Below, piece after piece: positions 1 to 9,930 of a DNA stretch of 64,000 nt; position 1 is the first letter of the stretch; each line of letters opens with the position of its first letter. The stretch comes from Atriophallophorus winterbourni (taxonomy: Eukaryota; Platyhelminthes; Trematoda; Plagiorchiida; Microphallidae): the NCBI GenBank assembly GCA_013407085.1, contig JACCGJ010019906.1, positions 1 through 64,000 on the forward strand, in the 5' to 3' direction. The position numbers and the translations under genes were made by a program. The notes beneath the pieces were generated by a model. It was not told the DNA's origin and did not search any database. It saw only the letters and a program-made list of their open reading frames with translations.

Positions 1-250
1 ACAGCATTACACCGGTAGCACGTACCGAATGCTTAACTGCCATACAACCATGAAAAAGTAAAATCCTGAAAGATGGGGATGGGTGGGACTTAAATTGCTA
101 CGGCTTCTATAGAAGAGTAAGCACAAACAAACTGGGAAGAGGTGCCTACACCTCGAATGGAACATACATTCAAACAAGTTTCGTGAACGAGTAGAGCGAC
201 ATCAGCACGGCAGCTTCCTTGCGGCTTTCACTGTCATGCATCATAATAAG
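1..250 (-). mobile_element. 3' tail of a decayed non-LTR retrotransposon
   Basis: The stretch with a GATGGGGATGGG-like run, a 'cctatagaag'-like run and 'gaacgagtagagcgacatca' closely matches 20230-20435. There the same sequence lies just downstream (minus sense) of a decayed reverse transcriptase C-terminus. I therefore read this as the tail of a second minus-strand copy that continues off the left edge of the window. No coding potential is left. Confidence 0.5.
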
Positions 251-319
251 CTTTTCTCGTCACTCCGCTTGACAACATACAAGGTTAAGCAAACAATGCA
301 ATAAGATGCTTAGTGCAAG

Positions 320-520
320 ACCGCCGTGCTGTGCGGCTAACATCGTGCTAAATTGATTGGCCATCAGTAGTGAGCTGCATGCTAAAACAGGCTGGAGTCT
401 CACTACCATTTCTATTTCCTTTCTCATATCTGTCTAGGCCTGGGAAACCTGACAGTATCTTAGCCCACGTGCAGTCTTTGACTGTGCGGCACTTTGCCTG
501 GATGAGGCTTCTGCTTTCAT
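320..520 (-). repeat. SINE-like interspersed repeat, copy 1
   Basis: Reverse-complement copy of a repeat of about 230 bases that occurs some ten times in the first 24 kb. Hallmarks are GAAAGCACAAGCCTGATCCAG at one end, a middle block around CAGGTTGCCCAGGCCTAGAC and TAGTGAGACTCCAGCG, and a distal block around GGCCAATCAATTTAGCACGG. No protein is encoded. The family is unknown to me. Its left end is often followed by a GAATG, CATA or GTGAT microsatellite. Confidence 0.75.
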
Positions 521-547
521 ACATACATACATACATACATACATACA
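519..547. repeat. (CATA)n microsatellite
   Basis: About seven perfect CATA units directly adjoin the head of the SINE-like repeat, a common arrangement for retroposed short elements. Confidence 0.9.
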
Positions 548-549
548 CT

Positions 550-905
550 AGTGCTAGGCACAGTGGGGCATAAACATTTGCCTTAGCAATGTCCAAAGGA
601 TCTATCCAATAGTTGGTTGGAAACCTTACGCGATAGGGCCGCAAACCGAAATCATTTGTGCAAACGTGGTCTATTATGTGTTCCATTTTATCCCCTTATT
701 ATATCGTATTTTATAAATAAAAAAATTAAGAGCCAGAAACGCTTGCTGTGAAATTGTAAAATCAAGACGCTCTTTTACACACATTAGTATTTTTTGATTG
801 CCCATTTTTGCGCATTTACTTATCTGCTTTCCTAGTTCATGTTGCTTGACATTTTACCCGGCTTGTGCTTCGTGATGCTTGTGATGACTAGTCGTCATCC
901 TATTG
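550..905 (+). mobile_element. Decayed non-LTR retrotransposon 3' end
   Basis: The block around 'tagttggttggaaaccttacg' and the following AT-rich tail with 'tcatgttgcttgacatttta' align by eye with 6895-7160, a better preserved copy of the same 3' end. One frame still reads like the WLETL-type segment at the C-terminus of trematode RTE-like reverse transcriptases. It is not functional. Confidence 0.5.
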
Positions 906-984
906 ATCCTTTCTTTATCTGTACATAATCCTGGAAATAATGCATAACCGCTTTTTTCATCCCTTTTGCTTTATCCCATTTCAG

Positions 985-1222
985 CCACTCGCCTGGCTGT
1001 CAACACATTCCTATTCTACGGGTGTAGACGAGAGTCTGAAGACTTTTTATATTCCGATGAGCTACGCCGTGCTGTGTCATCGGGATTCCTGGAGCTTCAC
1101 GTGGCTTTTTCTCGTGATTCGGCCGATGGACAAAAGGTTTACGTGCAGCATCGTTTGTACGAATGTTCATCTAAAATTTGGCAACTCATCGACGCGGAGC
1201 ATGCTCACGTGTATATCTGCGG
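985..1222 (+). CDS. POR: POR penultimate coding exon
   Basis: The exon starts after the acceptor ATTTCAG and stops before the donor GTGAGG, just inside the codon after the ICG cysteine. It opens with the last two bases of a codon, then TRLAVNTFLFYGCRR. It holds the NADPH-binding segments of the ferredoxin-reductase fold: the FYGCRR loop, the SRD segment that contacts the 2'-phosphate in this family, KVYVQH, and the catalytic cysteine of HVYICG. No stop or indel is seen. Confidence 0.85.
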
Positions 1223-2595
1223 GTGAGGGTTGTAACGGTTGGATGTGTAACATGTCATCACGTATTCTCTAAGCTCTTGTATTTCCTGGTTTGCTAGGGT
1301 GCTCGTTTGGCTTTATCCCTCTCTTGTAACTGATCCCCCAGCACTAGCTGGGCAATGCTAGCAGGTTTATTTGTTATGCACGCACCGATGTGCGATCGTG
1401 TAGTAATCTACCGTATGTATGAAAGCACCAGCCTGATCCAGACACAGTGCCGCACAGTCTTAGACTGCACGTTGGCTAAAATACTGTAGGGTTTCCCAAG
1501 CCTAGACACAGATGCGAAAGAAAATAGAACTGGTAGTGAGACTCCAGCGTGTTTCAGCATTCAGCTCATTACCTCTGGCCAATCAATTTAGCACGGTGTT
1601 AGCCGCCCGATTGCACCTCCGTGCTGTAGGGCTAGCATCGTATTAGATTGATTTGCAACCGCTAGTTAGTAGCATGCTCAAACACATGCTGGAGTCTCAT
1701 TAGCATTTCTATTTTCTTTTATACTATATGTCTAGACCTGGGCAACCTGAACGTATGTTGGCCATTGTGCAGTCAATGACTGTGTGCCACTTTACCTTGA
1801 TCAGGCTTATGCCTTTATACCTATATGTTACTGTACCAGTTGTTTACAGAGCCTATGAAGCAGCTTTTGCATTCATATAATCAAGCAGAAATTTTTGTAT
1901 CAATCTTACCAAGTGGCGTTTTTAATGCTGAACGTTGTACATTTTACTGACCGTTTCAAGCGCACCTGAAAAACGATCGGCGAAAAGACGAAACCGAAAG
2001 TTATTCGTGTGATTGGAAAGCGTGTTAATACGGTTTTTTTCATTCAAGCTTTGCGCTTCAATGTATATTGAATGGCGGTACCTGGCTAATGTTTTGAAAA
2101 AGCGGTCTGTTGCACCAACCTTAATAAATACACACACTGGTCAGTTGAATCTGTCGCCATTCCATGTCCGAAAAATCTCTTAGGATAATTGATTGTTATC
2201 GCTTCGTACTTCGATGACACTGCTTTCCTTGATATGGATTAAGGTACATTAGATAGTCTTAAACTTTGTGATCGTCAATTCTACGAAGTTTAAGATTCGA
2301 TGGCGCTTACAGACTATTTATTCTGCTTGTCCTGACGAGTTTAAGCTCATTACGCATATGTACATACAATCTTGTGCGAATCAATGCCATGTAATGTGGC
2401 ATACAAGCATAAATTTGTTTAAAATGCCTTCCGTTTTCATCAAACCTCAGTTCCGCTGTTAAAATGGCGCACGAGGTCCAACTGTGCTTGGATGAAATAA
2501 TCGCTCGACAATGTGGAGTCGACATGCAGCAAGCCAAACGCTACACGGACCAAATGAGAAAAGATGGCAGGTACCACGTTGAAGTGTGGGGTTAG
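985..2595 (+). CDS. POR: NADPH-cytochrome P450 reductase, last two exons (gene span, 5' end outside window)
   Basis: Two exons at 985-1222 and 2451-2595 encode the C-terminal part of the FAD/NADPH reductase module of NADPH-cytochrome P450 reductase, the ER-membrane diflavin enzyme that passes electrons from NADPH to P450s. Recognisable blocks are FYGCRR..DFLY, AFSRD..KVYVQH and HVYICG in the first exon, and the terminal VEVWG with the FAD-stacking tryptophan in the second. The exons join in phase (two codon bases before the intron, one after). Upstream exons should lie left of position 1. Related diflavin reductases (methionine synthase reductase, NOS) are alternatives, but the C-terminal VxVW and overall match favour POR. 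Confidence 0.85.
1419..1626 (+). repeat. SINE-like interspersed repeat, copy 2 (POR last intron)
   Basis: Plus-orientation copy running from TGAAAGCACCAGCCTGATCCAG to the distal block ending TTGCACCTCCGTGCTG. It lies inside the last POR intron and abuts an inverted copy immediately downstream. Confidence 0.75.
1630..1818 (-). repeat. SINE-like interspersed repeat, copy 3 (POR last intron)
   Basis: Minus-orientation copy directly after copy 2, so the two form a tail-to-tail inverted repeat of about 190 bases per arm within the POR pre-mRNA. It is more diverged than copy 2. Confidence 0.7.
1819..2450. other. Remainder of POR last intron
   Basis: I see no exon, repeat or RNA gene here; the short open frames have no recognisable similarity. 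Confidence 0.5.
2451..2595 (+). CDS. POR: POR terminal exon
   Basis: The exon follows the acceptor AAACCTCAG and ends at TAG 2593-2595. It encodes 47 residues plus one split codon: SAVKMAHEVQLCLDEII at the start and YHVEVWG at the end, as in the last helix-strand unit of P450 reductases. The usual aspartate after the conserved CG is a serine here, and the usual Asp before Val-Trp is a glutamate. The terminal tryptophan is kept, followed by one glycine. Confidence 0.85.
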
Positions 2596-3190
2596 CAACA
2601 GTCTCCATCCATGCCCATCATCGTGTCGATTGTCAGATTCATCAATACTATTTTGTGCACAACTTTATTTTGCTTTAAATGTCGGATTGCATTTAGAAAG
2701 TGAGAAAAGGACTGTGTTTTTCCCGGGATAGTGACAATTCGGTTCCTTGTTTGAACATTTTATTTAATTACCCGCTACTGTAACGTGCGTGTGTAAGCTT
2801 TACTAATCGGAGGTTGCGAATACTGTGGTGCCGTGATGATGAACGTCTTCGCGTTTGAACTAATCATTCTAATCATAATTCAAAGCCTATGTTTCGAGAC
2901 TATGTCATTCACTTTGCAACTCGCGTTTGCATTGAACCTGAATCTCACGGCTCTAGATTTCCATTCTCGGTTATAAACCTTACGATGAACTCAGCGTGAT
3001 TTTGCTTATTGCTGACTCCTGCACGCAGTAGGCATCGCTCGGTGGTGCATAGATTCCTTAGGTGCAATATGTAGAGGCCTTGTTTATGTGGTTGATGTCG
3101 GTTCAGAAGCATCGTTCATAGACTTTTTCTCTTGCACCCTATCCAGACAAGAGCGCCAGCCAAACGTTGTTTACAGCACAAATATGCTCA
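2596..3190. other. POR 3' flank, no feature seen
   Basis: Presumed 3' UTR and flank. I found no clear AATAAA on the plus strand close to the stop and no repeats shared with the rest of the window. Confidence 0.4.
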
Positions 3191-3191
3191 T

Positions 3192-3512
3192 TCAAGCTAA
3201 TTTTTCAAGTAAGTAAGTAGCCACTTTTTTCCAGTACGTACCAGCTGACGCGTAGAGGCCTCGATGAGTGTCAACCGTTCCGCTTTCATGCACAGGATGT
3301 ATACCGACTAGCGTAAACAAAGTAGGCTCATGGTTGTTAAGTTTGCTATCGTTGCTTCCAGGGACGTTGCGCTTGGCCTCGGAGTTCCAATGGTTATGCC
3401 TCCGAACGTGAATAATTCTTCGCAAATTACGGTGATCAAAGATCTCCAGCATCCTGGCATGTTGGTGAACTGTCATGCATCCGCTCCCGTAAAGCTGTAC
3501 TGCCATTGGCAA
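3192..3512 (-). pseudogene. Decayed non-LTR reverse transcriptase C-terminal segment
   Basis: The minus-strand frame contains a segment like the LLYGSETW...RRLMVFDHRCLR block of trematode RTE-like elements: VQLYGSGCMTV, then MLEIFDHRNLRRI. The rest is too diverged to align. No catalytic RT motif lies here. It is a truncated, inactive fragment. Confidence 0.5.
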
Positions 3513-5150
3513 AATGGAATAGATCCTTCTCTTGAAGCGCGAAGCTCAAGTCACGTCTTTTCCGGTGGCACTTAAATCTGGTAAATGTCAACCTGGTCTT
3601 AACAATTCTGGATTGGACGTGATTTCTTCGATCTAAGCCAGAAAGAGCAGCAAATTTCCCTGGTATTTGAACCGCTCAACGTAACCAAGAACAAGATCAC
3701 TCATAGTGAAATGTTGCAGTTAATCTGACTAGTCCCGAAGTAGTATTTTAACCTGAGAAATATAGATACCTCCATTGCCATTATATTCAGAACCTGGTTA
3801 TATATATGGGGTATACGCCCAGTAAGGCAATACGATGGGCATAATCTAGGTTCGTAACAAGTCCAGCTGAAAGAAGCTCAACACCACTAAGAGCGTTCTG
3901 AATCATAACGAGGAGATAGGATAACCTTGTATGTAGTGGTGTTGAGTAACGACGAAAGTCTACTATAGTCTACTCCCATATCGAATGGGCATATAAGTCC
4001 TTCACTATGGAGATTCGATTAGATTTTATTGCGAAATAGGCCGCTCCATACGGCTGAGCTGTAAACCGAGTCGAAGATGTCATAACCAGTACTTGTTCTC
4101 GCTACAGGTGTTCTACACAGAACGTTCTGGCGGAAGAACGGGATGTGATTCGCTGGAATTTCCCTCCGGATAGGTTGATAACCAGTGTCTTACCTACCAC
4201 TGTGATGATTGGTATCCCGCGATAGTTGCTCCGTTTGTATGGGTTGGTATTATTAGGGATTCACCTCTAACACGCAGATACGATCTCGTCCATCCAAGCC
4301 TTAGAGAACACTTATGGCGATTCTGCAACAACTGTTTCGCCTCGTAATGCCACTTCAGAGATCGGAGCTCTCCGCATTTCTTCCACACTACACGGAAATA
4401 ACAACTGACCAATGTGAACGCGTGAAAAGCATCGGCGTTGCTAGCAGGATAGTGTTTATGAAATTACTAACTGGATTATTATCTTTCTAAACGCCTACGG
4501 AGATTCGTTACTCGCGAACCGTAGATGTCGGAGATGGTTTCACTCATAACATGCGGCCTAGGGCCACGGTTGATGCCATTGCAAAAGTTAGCTTTTTGCT
4601 CTTTGTTCTGCGATTCGCTATACCATGTTACCATCTGAGGTCATATTGTTGATAATAACTTCATGATGATGACAGTGAGACTAGTGACTGATTCGAGCGT
4701 GAATTCCAATCACTTAGTTTCAATATTATTACGATGCTCCCGTGCACTGAGAAATTGTTTTCGGCATGCACAACTCAGAAAGTAAATCGCTCAAAGTTAT
4801 GACCTTGAACAGAACACCTGATAAGTTTATTGTTGGTTGTTCATCGAGCTTGCGCATGACTTGAAATCATCAGCGTAACTTTTCACGAAACGAGAGGGTC
4901 TCGACGTGCACTTTTTAATAGATTATTTCGTGTATTCGAACTCAGAAAGTTTCGTAATAGAAATAGTAGTAAGCTTAACAATAACCATAGGATGACGAGG
5001 TATATCGAGTAAAAATATAAAATCTTCCAAAAATCACATACCGCATGATTCGTCATTTACTCATCGAGCTTAGAATCGTAAACCTCAACAGATTCCGAGC
5101 GTGTAATTACTTCAGCCAAAAAGTTCCAAGTGAAGTTAATTCTTATCGAG
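3513..5150. other. Non-genic stretch with no recognised feature
   Basis: All six frames are closed by frequent stops. A minus-strand open stretch at 4194-4412 has no recognisable domain. Old transposon sequence is likely but I cannot name it. Confidence 0.4.
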
Positions 5151-5640
5151 AAAAAGTTTCGACGAACATCCAATCGAGAATGCGGAATGCTTAGAACCTT
5201 AGAATGCTTTCGTGTTCATTGGGCTTTAGCAAGTGTTTAGGGGATGATTTTCAGTATGCAATATTTTGAATGTTAACAGGAGGTCATTCCGTATCCGTTG
5301 TTGGCTAAAATCGTGTAGTTTTAACATTCGCTCTTTGAAAGGCAAATTTCTGTGACGAGAGATCAACTTTGTCGCACGACGATAAATCTTGTCAAGTAGT
5401 TCGATATCCTTCCTCGGCCATAGTGCCTAGGCTTGGATGGAATATTCCATAACAGGACGTACATTAACCGGGGTGAAGTTTCGTGCGTGAAAACCCTCAA
5501 TATCCGTTTTAGAAGACTCAAGATAAGGCAGACTTTATTGTAAACTGTTCGGCAATGATGTCCAGGCTTAAGGTTAAACTGATTGTAGTACGATCGCCCC
5601 TATTGATGTTCCGTATTTAAAGCCAATGGCATCTCATTGG
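5150..5640 (-). pseudogene. Decayed CR1/Jockey-type reverse transcriptase C-terminus
   Basis: On the minus strand one frame reads VRPVMEYSIQA, then a stop, then KDIELLDKIYRRATKLIS and LPFKERMLKLHDF. This is the conserved post-RT 'thumb' region of CR1/Jockey-like elements (VRPVLEY...RIQRRATKLV...YEERL). Upstream (5500-5640) the frame continues with several stops and shifts. It is a 5'-truncated dead copy. Confidence 0.65.
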
Positions 5641-6600
5641 TTCATAGTTACTCCACTTGAGTTGAACCGCTGAGCGTTTGCGTCGTTAAATGACAGGCCG
5701 CGAGAAATTTCCCTGTCTGCGTGTTCTATAATAGCTGCTATTTTAGATGCCATGAATCGCTTCGTGGATTCGATACATGCTGATTGGCCATGGCTCTTAC
5801 GGTCGTCAGGCTACATTAAAAGGATGTTAAGGTTATCTTAAAATGTTTGGTAAACTGTGAGCTACCGTGATTTATACGTGACGAGATCGCCACCTGGTTC
5901 ATCGATAATCCTACTTACCCTTTTGTATTTGGGGAAATTTGGAAGAATTAGCGCTCGTAAGCATTGTTTTCGACTTAAAATTGTGCATCCGTATTTAACC
6001 ATCACCTTAGTCTAGACGCGAGCTCAGTGTATGCTCATTCATTACACTTCTCCTGTTTCTATTGCGCGATGTGTGATGAGGCAAACGATTCATTATGAAG
6101 TTTAACTACGTGTGCAAGAAACCGAAGTTGTCGTTTTGCGTTGAAATTCTGATCAGCCTCCAGCTAAGACATGAATAGCCGTCGGAAAGTGCTCTTAGTC
6201 TCGAGTTCGTAAAACATATAGGGTCACCTTGAGTAATTCACTTCACATCTATATGTGCAGCTTCTAGTCACATGTTGAACGCGATAACGGGACTTACGCC
6301 GGATGCCACAATAACAACCTATGGGACGAGAGAATCAGCCCAAAATCCCATTGATTTTGCAATGCTTAACTAAAATTCCTCATCAACTACGTCGCAAGAT
6401 TGTACCTAGATAGTCGTAGAAGTCAATCTTTTTAACGTTGGTCCCTAGATTAAAAGACCTGTGATGGAACAATGCTGGTGTGTCCCAGCTTAAATTACCT
6501 TTAGCGGTTGCTCAACTTGATACTGGTCGCAGCAGGAAACCCTGTATAGATGGTCATGGATAAGTTCTATGGTCCGTGAAAGATGTTTTTGTTTGACCCG
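5641..6600. other. Non-genic stretch, probable old transposon sequence
   Basis: No open frame longer than about 60 codons and no match to other parts of the window. It may be the more decayed upstream part of the minus-strand fragment at 5150-5640, but the sequence does not prove that. Confidence 0.3.
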
Positions 6601-6639
6601 TTGCCAGCGTAGGATTGCTCGTATTTAGTAGCAGCATCG

Positions 6640-7175
6640 CGTTACGAATATAGATGTTTGCGAGCGGTTGTTAGGACCAAGATGTCACATACTGAGGAAA
6701 AAGCTGATGCTTGTTCGTTTGCGATGGGTGGGACATGTTTTAAGAATGCCGCATCACTGTTCACCATGCTGCCTGATAGAAGCTGGGATCAACGACCCGG
6801 CGACCAATCCATGACGTGGCACATTTGGATGAAGAAACTCACTTAGCGCTAGACTCAGTTGGGCGTATTAGTCTGTCTGGCTTGGACCAAAAACATCCAC
6901 CTAATAATTGGTTGGAAGCCTTACGAGATATAGCTACAAACCGGTCAGTGGCGCTAGTGTGTTTTAGGTTATATTGTATCAATTTTGGTACAAAACTTCA
7001 CAAAATCCCTTGCTGTGAAATTTCCAAAACAAGCTGCTTTTTGCTATTTCGCTTACCCGCTTTCTTTCACGCGCTTACGTATCTGCTTTTCCTGCTTCAT
7101 GTTGCTTGGCACTTTGTCTGGCTCCAGACTTGTGCTTCATGATGATGATGACGCTGTAGAAGTTGTACAAGTGGA
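6640..7175 (+). pseudogene. Decayed RTE-like retrotransposon 3' end (C-terminus and tail)
   Basis: Two plus-strand frames keep pieces of the trematode element C-terminus: a histidine/leucine-rich 'LR.P.HR.P' segment degenerated around 6720-6780, then GGDQSMTWHIWMKKLT-like sequence (6790-6845) and LSGLDQKHPPNNWLEALRDIATNR (6870-6945). A 3' tail to about 7175 ends in a short GAT-repeat tract (7139-7152). The frame changes show it is inactive. The same tail recurs at 690-905. Confidence 0.6.
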
Positions 7176-7428
7176 ATGTGTGGGCGTACCATTGATCTAT
7201 AAACTAATAATTTTAGGATGCTTTCACGCACTGGACATAACCGTCTCCAACGTGAGGGCGTGTATAAAAAAATAATTTAACGACGAGCAAACTCGCAAAT
7301 GTGGTAACCCTTATAAAACATCAACAAGCAACGGATTCTCGTTTTATCGTGAATATTATTTTGTTTCAAATAATATGTACATAGAAATAGGAAAAAAACA
7401 GAGTAGAATACTTTCTGAGATGCTCGTT

Positions 7429-9930
7429 TTAATATGGAGCATATCTAGAATAGGGCTGAGGTTGTGTCGGTGCATTCTGTGACGAAATATCTGGTCGCAA
7501 AAGTTGATTGCCTGGCTGAGCACGTTGATACATGGTCGGCTGTGAACCACTATGTACTGACCCCATAGATTCAATTGGAATCTGTTCCATGGAAGTGTTG
7601 GAGTAAGCAGGATTGCGGTACAATTGCTGTCTGGTGATACGAGAAACTGGATCGCCGGTATCGTTTTCCACCACAAAAGCATAATTATCTTCCATGTTTC
7701 GGCTCACATAAGCGGTCGGCTGATTTGATGGGTGAGTGTTTGACATCAAAGCCTGTTGTGGATATGGCGGAGGGTTGGGGACGGGAATTTGAGGGCCGGA
7801 AATACACGTCGGCATCCCATGACGCTGTTGAATAATGTACCGTTGTTGCTGCTGCTGTGTGGGTATTGGTCCTGTAGCATATTGCCTGGCGCTTTGTAGA
7901 GCACATTCATCTGCTGTTGCATAATTTCCAGCAGATCTCATTTCCATTAGATTATACTCAACTGTGTTAGTTAGATAGGAGGAATTCGCCATATCCGCGG
8001 AATGTTGCACTGAAACGGGAAAGTAAGCAGGAGTTCGACCCGCTTGAGAAGCGACTGGATCAGAATACATTTGAGATTGCTGCAAAGAAGCTCGCTGTTG
8101 CTGAGCTCGATTATGAATAAAACCCCGGAAGTTAGCCATGGGGACGGAAGAACGGAAAGGTTTCGACTCTACACCGATCCATTGGTCACCCTCTAAGGCC
8201 ACACCATACTCAACTGGCGCACGTTGAGAGTTGGCTGCATGATGCAAGTCCATCCTTGTATCACCAGGAGGGGCTACATCTATTGGTCCGGGACGATGGT
8301 CGCCGGCCCCGGCACGTTCAGCAATCGTAGATGTCGAGCCACGACGACTGGTGCTACGCTTTCTCTTCGGAGTTTTGTTGGAGGACGAGGGTGTAGATTC
8401 ACTGGATATCTTTGTAGCTAATCGCATGACTTTGGCCTCGGATGCTGTACTCGATATATCAATAGAATTACTCTGAATTTCACCAAACTTACGCTTCGAT
8501 TGAGCAAAGCGAATTTGAGGATCCATCGGATAATCCTCATGGTGATGTGGTTGCTGTGAAAACTGAGGATTCATTAATCCTTTGACAGGAGTCGATGCTG
8601 CTGCACTTTGCAGTTGGTTGCTTGCAATTACCTGGGTAGGATAAACTGAACGCGCCCGTTGATATGCAAATGGTGCAACAAGATTTGTATGATAATCGGT
8701 GTTAGACAGTTGAGCATCTCTTGGATCACAGAAGTGGTCTCGCATCAAGTTGCTTGTTGAATTCTTTTGCAATGCATTGATGCAAATTTCAGCATCATTC
8801 CGGTTCGCGGAAAAACTTTTCTGTGCGGCAGATGCAACTGGCAATTCGATTGCAGACTGTGCAGCTGAATGGAGAACGTGTGGCGATTGATAAGCCTCTA
8901 CTCGCGAACCGGAATAGTTCTCGTTCTTTTCAACAGACTGGTCTTCAGGAGTTTTAAGTGCGTAGACAGGCGCGAAATAGAAATCAGGAGAACGTCGCAT
9001 CAGAATGAAATGGTCATGCCTTATCAAGCGATTTGCCTGTTCTTCAGTTCTAGAGGGGATAGCCCCAACTCTTGACGCACCATGCATAGATAATAGCAGT
9101 GCTTGTTTGGCAGAATCGTATAAATCCCAATAAGTGATTCGCTCTTTGGACAAAATACTCAAACCTTTTTTTCTTTCACGCGATTTTTTCGCATCCGATG
9201 CACCTGTACCGCGTATGTCTGATTCTAAATTACCGTTGGCTTTGCTCGACCCCACTTTACCTGATCCACCGAGCTTGCTACTACCGGATCCAGTACCAAC
9301 GGTATGGCTTGTTCCAGAAGGACCCGAAGGATTTGTCTGCGACCCGGTCTTATCGGTCACAATGACAACACTTGTCCCCTTCACCGGTGGTAACAACGGC
9401 TTTATATGCTCGATCCCGTAGGTTGACGGTCGCTCTGCTAGCTCTCGCCGCGCTTTTTTGACGAAATTTTGATAGTGTTTACCATCTATGTCCGATTTTG
9501 CGGCCAAGGTGTGGACGAACGTTTGAAGCATGTCATAGACCATGTAAAATAGACTGCTGTTTGATTCGGGCTCCGTCACGCCATGACTTATCAATTGTGT
9601 GAGAAGCAGTGCTCCGGCAGCAGAAGCTTCTGGATCTTTTTGAAGAGCTTCAAAACGCCGACCCATGAGTGAGAGTCGAAGTCTGAGACATTCTTGAACG
9701 ATCTGTCTGGTGCGTAGATTATCCGGTACACGATCTCTAGTGGCTCGGGCGTTCTCCACGAAATAATCTATTTGTTCGTAGAGTGACTCGGCCGGATACA
9801 TGTCGTCCAGGCATTTTTCCAAAAGAAAAGTGAAGGCTGGATGAGCAAGAATGACCGAGTAATTCAATAGAACACTTTCTTTGTCTTCATCATTTTTGTG
9901 CTTCCAGAAATTCTTTATTCCTTTCAAAGT
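7429..9930 (-). CDS. MED12: MED12 terminal coding exon (C-terminus)
   Basis: Acceptor CTTTGACAG, then TLKGIKNFWKHK; 833 codons to TAA at 7429-7431, phase 0 with exon 3. HPAFTFLLEKCLDD and CLRLRLSLMGRRFEALQ match the vertebrate LRLNLVGGMFDTVQ region, FVKKARRELAERP matches NLAKKLQKELGER, and ITYWDLYDSAKQ matches the SPWDLFEG block. The last 400 residues are Ser/Pro/Gln-rich with short glutamine runs (about 7850-7830) and a Lys/Arg cluster (PKRKRSTSRRG) that could serve as a nuclear signal. No lesions. Confidence 0.9.
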   Translation of the reverse strand, partial: TLKGIKNFWKHKNDEDKESVLLNYSVILAHPAFTFLLEKCLDDMYPAESLYEQIDYFVENARATRDRVPDNLRTRQIVQECLRLRLSLMGRRFEALQKDPEASAAGALLLTQLISHGVTEPESNSSLFYMVYDMLQTFVHTLAAKSDIDGKHYQNFVKKARRELAERPSTYGIEHIKPLLPPVKGTSVVIVTDKTGSQTNPSGPSGTSHTVGTGSGSSKLGGSGKVGSSKANGNLESDIRGTGASDAKKSRERKKGLSILSKERITYWDLYDSAKQALLLSMHGASRVGAIPSRTEEQANRLIRHDHFILMRRSPDFYFAPVYALKTPEDQSVEKNENYSGSRVEAYQSPHVLHSAAQSAIELPVASAAQKSFSANRNDAEICINALQKNSTSNLMRDHFCDPRDAQLSNTDYHTNLVAPFAYQRARSVYPTQVIASNQLQSAAASTPVKGLMNPQFSQQPHHHEDYPMDPQIRFAQSKRKFGEIQSNSIDISSTASEAKVMRLATKISSESTPSSSNKTPKRKRSTSRRGSTSTIAERAGAGDHRPGPIDVAPPGDTRMDLHHAANSQRAPVEYGVALEGDQWIGVESKPFRSSVPMANFRGFIHNRAQQQRASLQQSQMYSDPVASQAGRTPAYFPVSVQHSADMANSSYLTNTVEYNLMEMRSAGNYATADECALQSARQYATGPIPTQQQQQRYIIQQRHGMPTCISGPQIPVPNPPPYPQQALMSNTHPSNQPTAYVSRNMEDNYAFVVENDTGDPVSRITRQQLYRNPAYSNTSMEQIPIESMGSVHSGSQPTMYQRAQPGNQLLRPDISSQNAPTQPQPYSRYAPY

